Program-made: the position numbers and the translations under genes
The notes under the pieces: generated by a model
The model's input: only the letters and a program-made list of their open reading frames with translations
Told to the model about the DNA's origin: nothing
Databases searched by the model: none
In this document: piece after piece, positions 35,190 through 44,114 of the stretch
Numbering within the stretch: the stretch's first letter is position 1
Layout: the number at the start of each line of letters is the position of its first letter
From: an uncultured Burkholderiales bacterium
Lineage (GTDB): Bacteria > Pseudomonadota > Gammaproteobacteria > Burkholderiales > Casimicrobiaceae
Assembly: GCA_937944385.1 (NCBI GenBank)
Contig: CALDYQ010000056.1
Span: 1 to 50,230, forward strand
Direction of reading: 5' to 3'
DNA length: 50,230 nt

Positions 35190-36724
35190 CCGCGCACCTG
35201 CAATCGGCCCGCGTCGACAGCCGTCCCATGCGCCGGAGCGTCGCGCGCCGTGCTCGCGCCGCCGACCTCTTCGATCGGCGCGGCGGCAACCACCGTCGCG
35301 CGCCGCGGCAGGGTGACGCGGAAGCGGCCACCGGGTTCGCCCGCGCCCACCACCTCGACCCGTCCCCCGTGCGCCAGCACGTATTCGCGGACGATCGCCA
35401 GGCCCAGTCCCGTGCCTTTCACTTTGGCGGTCTCGCTGGCTGCCCCGCGGTAGAAAGACTCGAACACGCGTTCTGCTTCATCGGCTGCGATTCCGGGACC
35501 CTCGTCCTGCATCTCGAACACGACGTGATCCTCATCCGCGGAAGTCACGAAACGCACGCACCCGCCGCGCGGCGAATATTTGATGGCGTTCGACAAAAGA
35601 TTATCCAACACCACCCGGAGCCGTTCCCGGTCGCCTTCGAGGGCCAGCACCGGGCCTTCGCTCTTCACGCTTACACCGCCGGCGAGAAGGTCCAGACGAT
35701 GCTCGCGCACGACCCGATCGAACAGTGGCGCGAGTTCGACCGTCTCGACGCGCAGTTGCGTGGCGCTCTTGTGCTGCTGATAGGAGAGCAGGTCTTCGAT
35801 CAGGCGCTGGAGCGAGATCGTGTTTTCGCGAATGATGCGCACCACGTCGATCTGCTGGCGCGACATCTCGCCCACTACGCGGTCGTTGAGCAGTTCCGAG
35901 CCCTCACGGACCGCCGTGAGTGGCGTCTTCAGCTCATGTGACACATGCCGAAGAAAGCGCGATTGCGACGTCTCCAACTCCAGGAGGCGCCGGCGCAGCC
36001 AGTCGAGTCGCTCACCGAGGGAGCGCAGATCGCTCGGGCCCGAAATCACGATGGGCTCGGAGAACTCGCCGCGGCCCAAACGGCGGATGCTCCGGTCGAT
36101 GTTGCGAAGCGGTCGCGCAATCAGCACCGAAAAGCCGATCGCGAGCAGTAGCGCGGTCGCGGCCGCCACGCCGAGGAACCACGGCCAGTTCTCGCGCGTC
36201 TTCGCCGCCATTTCGCGCAGGGCAAGCACTTCACGCTCGGTCACGCGCGAGAGCTGCGACGAGGCTTCGGCTGCACTGTCGGTCAAGTCGGCCGCCATCT
36301 CGGCCAGGCGCACCCGATCGGGTTCGGGGACGGTCGAGGGGGGCATTGCGGCGGCGAGCGCCTTTCTCTGCTCGCTCACCTTGCGCAGTTGCCCGCGCTC
36401 CGCGTCCTTCAAGGGGAGGCTCTGCGCGCGCAGGAGCGAGGCCTCGAGCTGCGCGTCCAGCTTGCGGAAGCCATCGATGAGGCTCGCATCATCCAGCACG
36501 AGCGACTGCCGCACCGCGCGTTCGATTCGCGCGGGCAGGTCACGCAGTTCCCGCGAGGCGGCGCTTGCGGCCTCGGCTTCGCGCACCGCGAGCTGTGAGC
36601 GTTTGGCGAGCGAGTCGAGCCCGAGTGCGAGCTCGGCGAGTGCCACGACCAGCGGCACCGCCGAAAGCACGAAGCAGGCAAGGATGACGTTGGTCAGGGA
36701 GCGCGGGTAATACACGCGAATCAT
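35186..36724 (-). CDS. glrK: Membrane sensor histidine kinase GlrK (QseE)
   Basis: This 512-residue inner membrane kinase has TM1 at about 12-32, a helical periplasmic domain at 33-180, TM2 at about 181-203 and a HAMP segment to about 250. The dimerisation domain has phospho-acceptor His263 in HVSHELKTPLTAVREG. The catalytic domain carries LDNLLSNAIKYSP (N), MQDEGPGIA (G1) and KGTGLGLAIVREY (G2). The ATG at 36724 puts TM1 near the N-terminus; a longer open frame upstream is not supported and runs over the folA control region. The kinase, lipoprotein and regulator genes all overlap. Confidence 0.9.
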   Translation of the reverse strand: MIRVYYPRSLTNVILACFVLSAVPLVVALAELALGLDSLAKRSQLAVREAEAASAASRELRDLPARIERAVRQSLVLDDASLIDGFRKLDAQLEASLLRAQSLPLKDAERGQLRKVSEQRKALAAAMPPSTVPEPDRVRLAEMAADLTDSAAEASSQLSRVTEREVLALREMAAKTRENWPWFLGVAAATALLLAIGFSVLIARPLRNIDRSIRRLGRGEFSEPIVISGPSDLRSLGERLDWLRRRLLELETSQSRFLRHVSHELKTPLTAVREGSELLNDRVVGEMSRQQIDVVRIIRENTISLQRLIEDLLSYQQHKSATQLRVETVELAPLFDRVVREHRLDLLAGGVSVKSEGPVLALEGDRERLRVVLDNLLSNAIKYSPRGGCVRFVTSADEDHVVFEMQDEGPGIAADEAERVFESFYRGAASETAKVKGTGLGLAIVREYVLAHGGRVEVVGAGEPGGRFRVTLPRRATVVAAAPIEEVGGASTARDAPAHGTAVDAGRLQVRG

Positions 36725-36785
36725 TGTAGGAGCGCGCGCAAACGTGGCCTCAGACGTTGCCGCCGCTTCATAGAATCGATCGGTC

Positions 36786-37322
36786 ATGAAGCCCACCCTC
36801 ACGCTCATCGCTGCCGTGGCCCGCAATGGCGTGATTGGGCGCCATGGTGACCTGCCCTGGCGACTGCCCGCCGACCTCAAGCACTTCCGGGCGCTCACCT
36901 CGGGTCACCGCGTGCTCATGGGCCGGCGCACCTGGGAGTCACTCGGCCGCCCCCTGCCCGGGCGAGACAACGTGGTGATCTCATCGAATGCAGGGCGCCT
37001 CGTGCTGCCCGCACCCGAGGCGCTTCCCCCGGGCACGTCCGTGCGCACGGCGTCGAGCCTGGCGGAAGCCATCGATCTGCCCGCCGTCCCGGGCATCGCA
37101 CCGTCGCCGCTCTTCGTGATCGGCGGCGGCGCCCTCTACGCGCACGCCCTGCCTCTGGCCGATGAACTCCAGCTCACCGAGATCGATGCCGAGGTCGAGG
37201 GCGATGTGTGCTTTCCCGCGTGGCGACAGGAAGATTTCGTAGAGATTGCGCGGCGTCCTGGTCCGCCGGATGAGTCGTTACCTTACAGCTTCGTGCATTA
37301 CCGCCGATGCCGGACCCGGTAG
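36786..37322 (+). CDS. folA: Dihydrofolate reductase
   Basis: FolA reduces dihydrofolate to tetrahydrofolate with NADPH, the target of trimethoprim. The 178-residue protein has IAAVARNGVIGRHGDLPW at the N-terminus, catalytic Asp30 (equal to Asp27 of E. coli) in RLPADLKHF, the NADPH-binding MGRRTWESLGRPLPGR, and FVIGGGALYAHAL. It is divergent from glrK (61 bp between starts). Its last 16 bp overlap azlC, so it is probably co-transcribed with the azlCD exporter genes. Confidence 0.96.
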   Translation: MKPTLTLIAAVARNGVIGRHGDLPWRLPADLKHFRALTSGHRVLMGRRTWESLGRPLPGRDNVVISSNAGRLVLPAPEALPPGTSVRTASSLAEAIDLPAVPGIAPSPLFVIGGGALYAHALPLADELQLTEIDAEVEGDVCFPAWRQEDFVEIARRPGPPDESLPYSFVHYRRCRTR

Positions 37323-38071
37323 ACCGCGGCGCAAGAAAACCGCCCGCCGCCGAGCCTGCACGCCTCGCCTTTGCAGACGGCGTCCGTCAGACACTGATGC
37401 TCGCGCCAACCTACCTGCCCTTCGGCATGGTCTGCGGCGTGGCGGCCGTGCAGGCCGACCTCGGGGAAGCGGGCGCCATCGCGCTCGCGGGGCTCGCCTT
37501 TGCAGGTTCGGCGCAGGCGGTGCTCACGCAGTTCCTGCAGTCGGGCGCACCGCTTGCCATTGCGATCCTGTCCGGACTCATCGTGAACTTGCGCATGGCC
37601 GTCTACAGCGCAACGATCGCGCCGCGTCTGGCCGGTGCCACCCGCCGCGAGCGTCTGCTCTGGGCGGCGTTTCTGGTCGACCAGACCTTTCTGTTCGAAG
37701 AAGTCCGTCATGCGCAGGGGCGGCATCGGGCGCACGCGCTCGCTCACTACCTCGGGCTTTCCGCCGTGCTCTGGCCCGCCTGGGTCGTGGCCAATGCGCT
37801 CGGTGCGTTTGCCGGCGCCCGCCTGCCAGCGCACTGGCAGCTGGAATTCACCATTCCGCTCTCGTTCATCGCCATGGTCGCGCCCATGCTCCGCGACGCA
37901 AGCCAGCGCATCACGGCGTTCACTGGCGGTGTCGCGGGGGTGCTCCTGTTCGCATTGCCGCTCAAGCTTGGCCTGATCGCGGCCTGCCTCTTGGGCGTGC
38001 TGGCGGGGTTGCTCGCCGATTCGATCCTCGCCGCCCACCGTGGGCGATCGAGCGAGCGCCGGGAGACGTGA
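37307..38071 (+). CDS. azlC: AzlC-family branched-chain amino acid exporter large subunit
   Basis: This 254-residue inner membrane protein has about five to seven transmembrane helices. The N-terminal part includes PTYLPFGMVCGVAAVQADL and FAGSAQAVLTQFLQSGAP, then LIVNLRMAVYSATIAP, all typical of AzlC/YgaZ proteins. Those proteins pair with a small AzlD/YgaH subunit to export valine and related amino acids. The ATG at 37307 lies inside the end of folA. Its stop shares one base with the azlD start. Confidence 0.92.
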   Translation: MPDPVDRGARKPPAAEPARLAFADGVRQTLMLAPTYLPFGMVCGVAAVQADLGEAGAIALAGLAFAGSAQAVLTQFLQSGAPLAIAILSGLIVNLRMAVYSATIAPRLAGATRRERLLWAAFLVDQTFLFEEVRHAQGRHRAHALAHYLGLSAVLWPAWVVANALGAFAGARLPAHWQLEFTIPLSFIAMVAPMLRDASQRITAFTGGVAGVLLFALPLKLGLIAACLLGVLAGLLADSILAAHRGRSSERRET

Positions 38072-38397
38072 TGGGCAGCTTCGAAGGCTGGGTCGCCATT
38101 CTCGCGCTGGCCGCGGGCACCTTTGCGATCCGTTACTCGTTCATCGGCTTCCTTGCCGGGCGCCGGATGCCGCCGTGGTTCGAGCGTGTGATGCGCCTCT
38201 CGGTGCTTGCGATCTTCGCCGCGCTGGTCGTTCCGCTCGTGGTGCTCGATCAGGGCCGCTTCGCGCCCGAGATCCGTGCGCCGCACATCATCGCGGCGCT
38301 CACCACAGCTGCGGTCGCCCGGTGGCGAGGCGGCACGGTGCTGCCCCTGGTCGTGGGCATGGCCACGCTGCATCTCGCCATGCACTCGATGTGGTAG
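38071..38397 (+). CDS. azlD: AzlD-family branched-chain amino acid exporter small subunit
   Basis: This 108-residue hydrophobic protein has four predicted membrane segments. Typical AzlD features are AGTFAIRYSFIGFLAGRR near the N-terminus, with the Arg/Tyr pair in the first helix, and VPLVVLDQGRFAPEIRAPHI. It forms the partner of AzlC; the stop/start overlap (GTGATG) shows translational coupling. Its end is only six bases from the convergent methyltransferase stop. Confidence 0.92.
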   Translation: MGSFEGWVAILALAAGTFAIRYSFIGFLAGRRMPPWFERVMRLSVLAIFAALVVPLVVLDQGRFAPEIRAPHIIAALTTAAVARWRGGTVLPLVVGMATLHLAMHSMW

Positions 38398-38403
38398 CTG
38401 ACG

Positions 38404-39534
38404 TCATAGGCGATGGCTCTGATCCACTGAGGCCAGTCGCTCAGCGAGGATGCGCGCGACCGCGCCGCGTCCCACGATCAACACCTTGAACAGTTCGCCC
38501 ATTTCCGAGGGGGCCGTGAGGCGATGCACTGCCGAGAGCATCTGCGCGTGCGCCCGCGCGTCAAGGGCGTCCTGGCCCGCCGCAGCGATCTGATCGACGA
38601 GGCCAAGCGCGAGCAGCGCCCGCCCCTGGGAGGCATAGCAGACGACCTCGGCACCTGCATCTACGGCCGCCTCGGCCATCGCCGTGAAGTCGATATGGGC
38701 CGTGATGTCCTCGAGCCCCGGCGCGGCCAGCGGATCGAAATGCACCTGATGTCGCCGGTGGCAGGCCAGAGTCCCCGCCGAACGATCCGGATGGTAGTAC
38801 TCGCGTCGCGGAAAACCATAGTCGATGAACACGGCCACGGCCTCCCCGAGCCGCTCGCAGACCGAGCGCACGAGCGCCTCGGCCCGAGGATTGACTTCGC
38901 TCGTGTAACCCTCGATCGCGGGCAGCCGCGTCCGTGCGAGTTCGGCCAGTTCGGCCTGTTCGGACTGCTCGATCGGTCGCCAGCGCAACTCGCGCATGAG
39001 CCGTCCGTTTTCCAAGGCAACCACGGCTTGCCAGTAACGTCCCTCCGCATGACGCACCACGTCGCAGGGGATCGCGTCGAGCACTTCGTTGGCGATCACC
39101 ACCCCGTCGATCCGCTCGGGCAGCGTGCGCAACCACTCGACGGGTGCAGGGGCAAGGCGATCGCGCTGCCGAGCCTCGAGCTCCGGACTCAGCTCGAGGA
39201 TGCGGTAGATCAGGCCAGGACGTGCCTCGAGGATCGAGGCCGCGAGTGCCCCCGAGCCCGCGCCGAGTTCGAGCACCCCCTGATCGATCGCATCGCGCAG
39301 CCCGTGCGCGAGCGTCCGGCCGAAGAGCGGCGTGAGTTCAGGCGCAGTCACGAAGTCGCCCGACGCGCCGAACTTGTGCTGGCCCGCACTGTAATAGCCG
39401 AGGCCCGGCGCGTAGAGCGCGGCGTCCATAAAATCGGCGAACGGCAGCTCCAGCGCACCGCCTGCATCCACACTCGCCCCCGCAGGTTCATCCCTCTGCG
39501 CGCGGGCATGAGCGAGCTCGAGCAGGTGCGCCAT
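38404..39534 (-). CDS. SAM-dependent methyltransferase, MidA/NDUFAF7 family
   Basis: This 376-residue protein has the family block FMDAALYAPGLGYYSAGQHKFG (in two pieces), then GDFVTAPELTPLFG. The SAM-binding motif VLELGAGSGALAASIL is at 87-102, followed by GVVIANEVLDAIPCDVV. The NDUFAF7/MidA proteins methylate an arginine of a complex I subunit in eukaryotes; bacterial targets are unknown. I chose the ATG at 39534 because the longer GTG start at 39627 would overlap the divergent pteridine reductase gene. The longer form would add 31 residues without a conserved motif. Confidence 0.85.
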   Translation of the reverse strand: MAHLLELAHARAQRDEPAGASVDAGGALELPFADFMDAALYAPGLGYYSAGQHKFGASGDFVTAPELTPLFGRTLAHGLRDAIDQGVLELGAGSGALAASILEARPGLIYRILELSPELEARQRDRLAPAPVEWLRTLPERIDGVVIANEVLDAIPCDVVRHAEGRYWQAVVALENGRLMRELRWRPIEQSEQAELAELARTRLPAIEGYTSEVNPRAEALVRSVCERLGEAVAVFIDYGFPRREYYHPDRSAGTLACHRRHQVHFDPLAAPGLEDITAHIDFTAMAEAAVDAGAEVVCYASQGRALLALGLVDQIAAAGQDALDARAHAQMLSAVHRLTAPSEMGELFKVLIVGRGAVARILAERLASVDQSHRL

Positions 39535-39620
39535 GACACGCTTGCCATGCAGCGCTCGCTCCGTCGCCTCCGACGTTTCGGGCACCGCTTTGGACGCAGC
39601 GCCTTCACTCCAGTCTCTCG

Positions 39621-40391
39621 ATGTCACCCGATCCCACCCCGGTCAGCCCAGAACGCACTCCACCGGTCGCCATCGTCACGGGCGGTGCGCGTCGGGTGGG
39701 TGCAGCCATCGTCGAGCGGCTCCATCGAGCGGGCTACGACGTGGTGATCCATTATCGGGGATCGCATGATGCGGCCCGAGACCTCGCGGCACGGCTCGAA
39801 TCACATCGGCCGGGGAGTACGAGCCTCCTTGCGCTCGATCTCATCGACTGGCAGCGCGCATCCGAGCTCGTTGCCCATGCCCTCGAGCGGTTCGGACGAC
39901 TCGACCTCGTCGTGAACAACGCCTCACTCTTCTACCCGACCCCACTCGCAGAATGCACCGCGCTCGATTGGGAGCGCCTCGTCAACAGCAACCTACGCGC
40001 CCCCTTCGAATTGTGCCGCGCGGCGGCACCGCACCTGCGTGCGCACCGTGGTGCGATCGTCAACATCACCGACATCCATGCCGAACGGCCGATGGCCGGC
40101 TACCCGATCTACAACATCGCCAAGGCGGGGCTTGCCCAGCTCACGCGAGCACTGGCCATCGACCTCGCCCCCGAAGTCCGCGTCAATGCGGTCGCGCCGG
40201 GGCCGATCGAATGGCCGGAGGATGATCAGATCGACCCCGACGAACGGGCGCGCATCCTCGCGCATGTCCCCCTCGGACGAGAGGGCGGCGTCGCGCAGAT
40301 CGCCACCGCCGTGCATTACCTCGCCTGCGAGGCGGACTACGTCACCGGGGTGACGCTCAACGTGGACGGTGGGCGCTCCGTCAAACTCTGA
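39621..40391 (+). CDS. Pteridine reductase-like short-chain dehydrogenase (FolM/PTR1 type)
   Basis: This 256-residue NADPH-dependent SDR has the coenzyme loop VTGGARRVGAAI (TGxxxRxG type, seen in pteridine reductases rather than the usual TGxxxGxG). NNASLFYPTPL follows, with catalytic Tyr164 and Lys168 in YNIAKAG. In place of the usual catalytic serine there is Asp151 in ITDIHAERP, 13 residues before Tyr164, as in Leishmania PTR1. It probably reduces dihydrobiopterin, dihydromonapterin or dihydrofolate. This links it by function to folA, 3 kb away. The ATG at 39621 is used. Confidence 0.9.
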   Translation: MSPDPTPVSPERTPPVAIVTGGARRVGAAIVERLHRAGYDVVIHYRGSHDAARDLAARLESHRPGSTSLLALDLIDWQRASELVAHALERFGRLDLVVNNASLFYPTPLAECTALDWERLVNSNLRAPFELCRAAAPHLRAHRGAIVNITDIHAERPMAGYPIYNIAKAGLAQLTRALAIDLAPEVRVNAVAPGPIEWPEDDQIDPDERARILAHVPLGREGGVAQIATAVHYLACEADYVTGVTLNVDGGRSVKL

Positions 40392-40418
40392 ACTCCGTCG
40401 GCCGCAGGAAACACCCAA

Positions 40419-40958
40419 TCAAGCCGGACCGACGTAATCCGCACTGACGGGACGCCAGAACAATCCCTTGTCGAAATAGCGGTCGACATGCTTGACCGCC
40501 TTGGGCTCACGCCCGTACTCGACGAAACCAAGACGCGAGAACAGGCGAAGTGCCGGCAGGTTCTCGCCGACCACGACGAGCAGCATGAGCTCGACGCCCG
40601 GCAACTTGCGGGCCTCCACGAGCGCCTCGTCCATGAGACGACGACCGATGCCCTGGCCGGTATGGTCCTTCATGACGTAGAGCGAAGCCAGGTCGACCTT
40701 GTGCCGCTCGCGCCGACGCTGGTAGAGCTCGATCCGGGCCGTCCCGATCAGCGCATCAGCCGCATCGAACGCCCCGAGCGTGACACAAGTCGGGTCGGCG
40801 AGGCGTCGCTGCCACCACTCGAGCGGGCGTCCGGCACGCTCCTCGAACGAGGAGATGTAGGCCGTCTCGTGTTCGCTATAGGCGCGCAGCATGAGCGCGC
40901 GATAGAGACCAGTGTGGTCGATGTTCAGTCGACGAAAGGAAACGCCTGGAACGGTCAT
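40419..40958 (-). CDS. GNAT-family N-acetyltransferase
   Basis: This 179-residue acetyl-CoA-dependent acyltransferase has a two-step GNAT core. RIELYQRRRERHKVDLASLYVM forms the central strands (in two pieces). DHTGQGIGRRLMDEAL is the acetyl-CoA loop (Q/RxxGxG/A). NLPALRLFSRLGFVEYGREP is the C-terminal motif. The acceptor is unknown; small molecules and protein N-termini are both possible. It converges with the pteridine reductase gene (27 bp between stops) and lies 56 bp downstream of the RND pump gene on the same strand. Confidence 0.87.
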   Translation of the reverse strand: MTVPGVSFRRLNIDHTGLYRALMLRAYSEHETAYISSFEERAGRPLEWWQRRLADPTCVTLGAFDAADALIGTARIELYQRRRERHKVDLASLYVMKDHTGQGIGRRLMDEALVEARKLPGVELMLLVVVGENLPALRLFSRLGFVEYGREPKAVKHVDRYFDKGLFWRPVSADYVGPA

Positions 40959-41014
40959 GCAGTCAACTACTCGACAGGGAGTTCGGCGGAGGCCATAGAG
41001 AACCCGGGTTCGCC

Positions 41015-44000
41015 CTATTCTCCATGAGCCGGCCGCATCCCGGCAATCGCCTGCTCGGCGGCCGCCACCGCCCGCTCTCGGGTGCCGCGCTCGCGCCCGG
41101 CGAGCAAGGTGTACGCGGTCGGCACTACGTAGAGCGTGAGCAGCGTGCCGAGCAGGAGACCCCCGACGATCACCCAGCCGATAACGGCGCGGCTCTCCGA
41201 GCCGGCACCGGTCGCCAGCGCGAGCGGGATGGCGCCGAGAACCATGGCCCCGGTGGTCATGAGGATCGGCCGCAATCGCAGTTGACTGGCCTCGACCACC
41301 GCCTCACGGATGCCCCGACCGCGATCGCGCAGTTGATTGGCGAATTCGACGATCAGGATACCGTGCTTCGTGATGAGCCCCACTAGCGTGATGAGTCCGA
41401 TCTGCGAGTAGATGTTGAGCGAATTACCCGTGAGGTTGATCGCGGCGAGCGCTCCGGTCATCGACAGCGGCACGGTGAGCAGGATGATGAACGGATCGCG
41501 GAAGCTTTCGAACTGCGCTGCGAGCACGAGATAGATGAAGCCGATCGCAAGCAGGAAGACGAAGTAGATATCGTTCGAGGAGGCGCGGAATTCGCGCGCC
41601 GAACCGGCAAAATCCGTCTGCACCGTGGCCGGCAGGACGCGCCGCGCTGTCTCCTCCATGAAGCGTAGGGCCTCGCCCTGGGTGTAGCCCGGCAGCAGGT
41701 TGGCATTCACGGTCGCCGAGCGCACGCGCTGGAAGTGCGCGATCGACCGGGGTGAGACCCCTTCCTGTACCGTGACCAGGTTCGACAGCGGCACCATGTC
41801 GCCCGCGCGGTTCTTGACGTAGATCTCGCTGATACGCTCCGGCGTGTCGCGGCCGTCGCGGGCCACCTGCACGATCACGTCGTATTGCTCGCCATCCTGC
41901 TTGTAGCGCGTGACGAGACGACCACCGAGCATGGTCTCGAGCGTGCGACCCACGGCGTCAATGTTGGCGCCGACATCGAGCACGCGATCGCGGTTGACCC
42001 GCACCCGGAGTTCCGGCGTGTTGATGCGCAGATCGGTGTCGATGTTGGTGAGGCCGGGGTTCCTGCGCATCTCCTCCTGCATGCGCTGGACGAAGCCCTG
42101 CATCTGCGCATAGGGCACCTGGGCCATGATGACCATTTCGACCGGCTTCGCGCGCGGCGACTGGCCGAGCGAGGCGGGCTGCGAGGGGAAGGCCGACACG
42201 CCGGCAAGGCTCTGGAACTTCGGGAACAGTTCCTTGGCCACATCAGCCTGCGAGCGCGAACGCTCGTTCCAGTCCTTGAGCCGGAGGATGGCCGTGCCCG
42301 ACGAGACGTCCGGGAACCCGCCGTTGCCGCCGTACGCCCGCATCTCGGGGATCCGCTGATAGATCGCCTCGACCTCGCGGATGTAGCGCAGCGTGAAGTC
42401 CGCCGTCGAACCCTCGGGCGCAGTCACGAAACCGAAGATGACGCCGCGGTCCTCGAGCGGAGCGAGCTCGGTCTGGGTCGTCTTGAATAGGATCGCGGCC
42501 GCACCCGCGACGATGAGCATGACGAGCACCACGACCAGTCGGTTGTCGAGCGCCAGATCGAGCGTGCGCCGGTAGCCGCGAGAGAGCGCATCGAAGCCCC
42601 GTTCGATGACCAGGTAGAGCCGCGAATGCCTGGGCTCGTGCTCGAGCAGGAGCGAGCACATCATCGGCGAAAGCGTGAGCGCCACGAAGCCCGAGACGAG
42701 CACGGCGCCCGCGAGCGCAAGGGCGAACTCGATGAACAGTCGTCCGGTGCGTCCGGTGGCAAAGGCGAGCGGCGCGAACACGGCGGCGAGCGTGAGCGTC
42801 ATCGCGATCACCGCGAAGCCGATCTCCCGCGTACCCACGATCGCCGCCTGGATGCGATCCATCCCCTCCTCGATGTGGCGATGGATATTCTCGAGCACGA
42901 CGATGGCGTCATCGACCACGAGTCCGACCGCTAGAACCATAGCCAAGAGAGTGAGCGTGTTGACCGTGAAGCCAAAGAGCCACATGAGGAAGAAGGCCCC
43001 GATCAGCGAGACCGGGATGGTCACGAGCGGAATGATCGTTGCCCGGAAGCTTCTGAGGAAAAAGAAGATGACGATGGCCACCAGGAGCACCGCCTCGCCG
43101 ATCGTCGTGAAAACCGCCTTGATCGATTCCGCGATGAAGACCGAGCTGTCGTAGTTGAGCTCGACCGACATGCCCTCCGGCAGCACCGCCTCGATCTGCG
43201 GCAACGCGGCCTTGACTGCTTTCGAGAGCTCGAGCGGATTGCCGGTGGATTGCCGGATGATGCCGAAGCCCACCGCGGTCTTGCCCATGAAACGCTGGAA
43301 ACCGCGTTCCTCCGCTGCGGCCACCTTGACGGTGGCGATATCGCGGATGCGCACCGGGAAGCCGCCCGACTGGGCCACGACGACGGCGCCGAATTCTTGG
43401 GGTGTGGACAGATCGGTCCGCGCAAGAACGTTGAACTCACGGAACCGGCTCTCGATACGCCCGGCCGGGATTTCCACGTTCTGCGCGCGAAGCGCGGCCT
43501 CGACCTCCGCCGGCGTCAGCCGGTAGGCGGCCAGCTTCTGCGGCTCGAGGAAGATCCGCATCGAGGTCCTGCGTTCGCCGAAGATGCGCAGATCGGCTGC
43601 GCCTGGCAGCACGAGCAGCCGCGGCTTGATGATGCGATTCACCGTCTCGGTCAGCTCGAGCTGCGAATGACGATCCGAGACGAGCGCGAACCACATGACC
43701 GGAAAGGCGTCCGCCTCGACCTTGGCCACCACGGGCTCGTCGGCGGCATCCGGAAGGCGCGCCCGCACGCGGGCCACCTTGTCGCGCACCTCGGCGGCCG
43801 CGACGTCGGGGTCCTTGGTGATCTTGAACGACACCGTGATGTCCGAGCGCTCCGAGCGCGAGTTCGAGGTGATGAGGTTCACCCCCTCGATCCCCGAGAG
43901 GGAATCCTCGAGCACCTTGGTGATCTGGGATTCGATGACCTCGGGCGAGGCCCCCTTGTAGCCGGTCGAGACCGAGACGATCGGCTCATCGATCTTCGGG

Positions 44001-44110
44001 TACTCGCGCACCGACAGGCGCTGGTAGCTGATGAGCCCGAGCAGCACGACGATCAGCGACAGCACGGTGGCGAGCACCGGCCGCCTGATGCACAGGTCGA
44101 AGAATTTCAT
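41015..44110 (-). CDS. RND-type multidrug efflux transporter, inner membrane subunit
   Basis: This 1031-residue proton-driven AcrB/MexB/MdtB-like pump has 12 transmembrane helices in the standard order: TM1 near 12-28, TMs 2-6 at about 335-540, TM7 near 560 and the last group from about 870. The proton relay aspartates Asp400 and Asp401 lie in VGLVVDDAIVV, and the TM10 lysine in LITKHGILIVEFAN. The two large periplasmic domains are intact. The ATG at 44110 begins MKFFDLCIRRPVLATV, the family start; the open frame further upstream belongs to the adaptor's shadow. No outer membrane channel gene is in the window. Confidence 0.95.
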   Translation of the reverse strand: MKFFDLCIRRPVLATVLSLIVVLLGLISYQRLSVREYPKIDEPIVSVSTGYKGASPEVIESQITKVLEDSLSGIEGVNLITSNSRSERSDITVSFKITKDPDVAAAEVRDKVARVRARLPDAADEPVVAKVEADAFPVMWFALVSDRHSQLELTETVNRIIKPRLLVLPGAADLRIFGERRTSMRIFLEPQKLAAYRLTPAEVEAALRAQNVEIPAGRIESRFREFNVLARTDLSTPQEFGAVVVAQSGGFPVRIRDIATVKVAAAEERGFQRFMGKTAVGFGIIRQSTGNPLELSKAVKAALPQIEAVLPEGMSVELNYDSSVFIAESIKAVFTTIGEAVLLVAIVIFFFLRSFRATIIPLVTIPVSLIGAFFLMWLFGFTVNTLTLLAMVLAVGLVVDDAIVVLENIHRHIEEGMDRIQAAIVGTREIGFAVIAMTLTLAAVFAPLAFATGRTGRLFIEFALALAGAVLVSGFVALTLSPMMCSLLLEHEPRHSRLYLVIERGFDALSRGYRRTLDLALDNRLVVVLVMLIVAGAAAILFKTTQTELAPLEDRGVIFGFVTAPEGSTADFTLRYIREVEAIYQRIPEMRAYGGNGGFPDVSSGTAILRLKDWNERSRSQADVAKELFPKFQSLAGVSAFPSQPASLGQSPRAKPVEMVIMAQVPYAQMQGFVQRMQEEMRRNPGLTNIDTDLRINTPELRVRVNRDRVLDVGANIDAVGRTLETMLGGRLVTRYKQDGEQYDVIVQVARDGRDTPERISEIYVKNRAGDMVPLSNLVTVQEGVSPRSIAHFQRVRSATVNANLLPGYTQGEALRFMEETARRVLPATVQTDFAGSAREFRASSNDIYFVFLLAIGFIYLVLAAQFESFRDPFIILLTVPLSMTGALAAINLTGNSLNIYSQIGLITLVGLITKHGILIVEFANQLRDRGRGIREAVVEASQLRLRPILMTTGAMVLGAIPLALATGAGSESRAVIGWVIVGGLLLGTLLTLYVVPTAYTLLAGRERGTRERAVAAAEQAIAGMRPAHGE

Positions 44111-44114
44111 GCGC

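Noticed and set aside
36725-36785. Sigma-54 promoter or GlmY-like small RNA upstream of glrK
   Set aside because: The 61-bp gap to folA contains no GG-N10-GC element of good quality and is too short for a small RNA gene.
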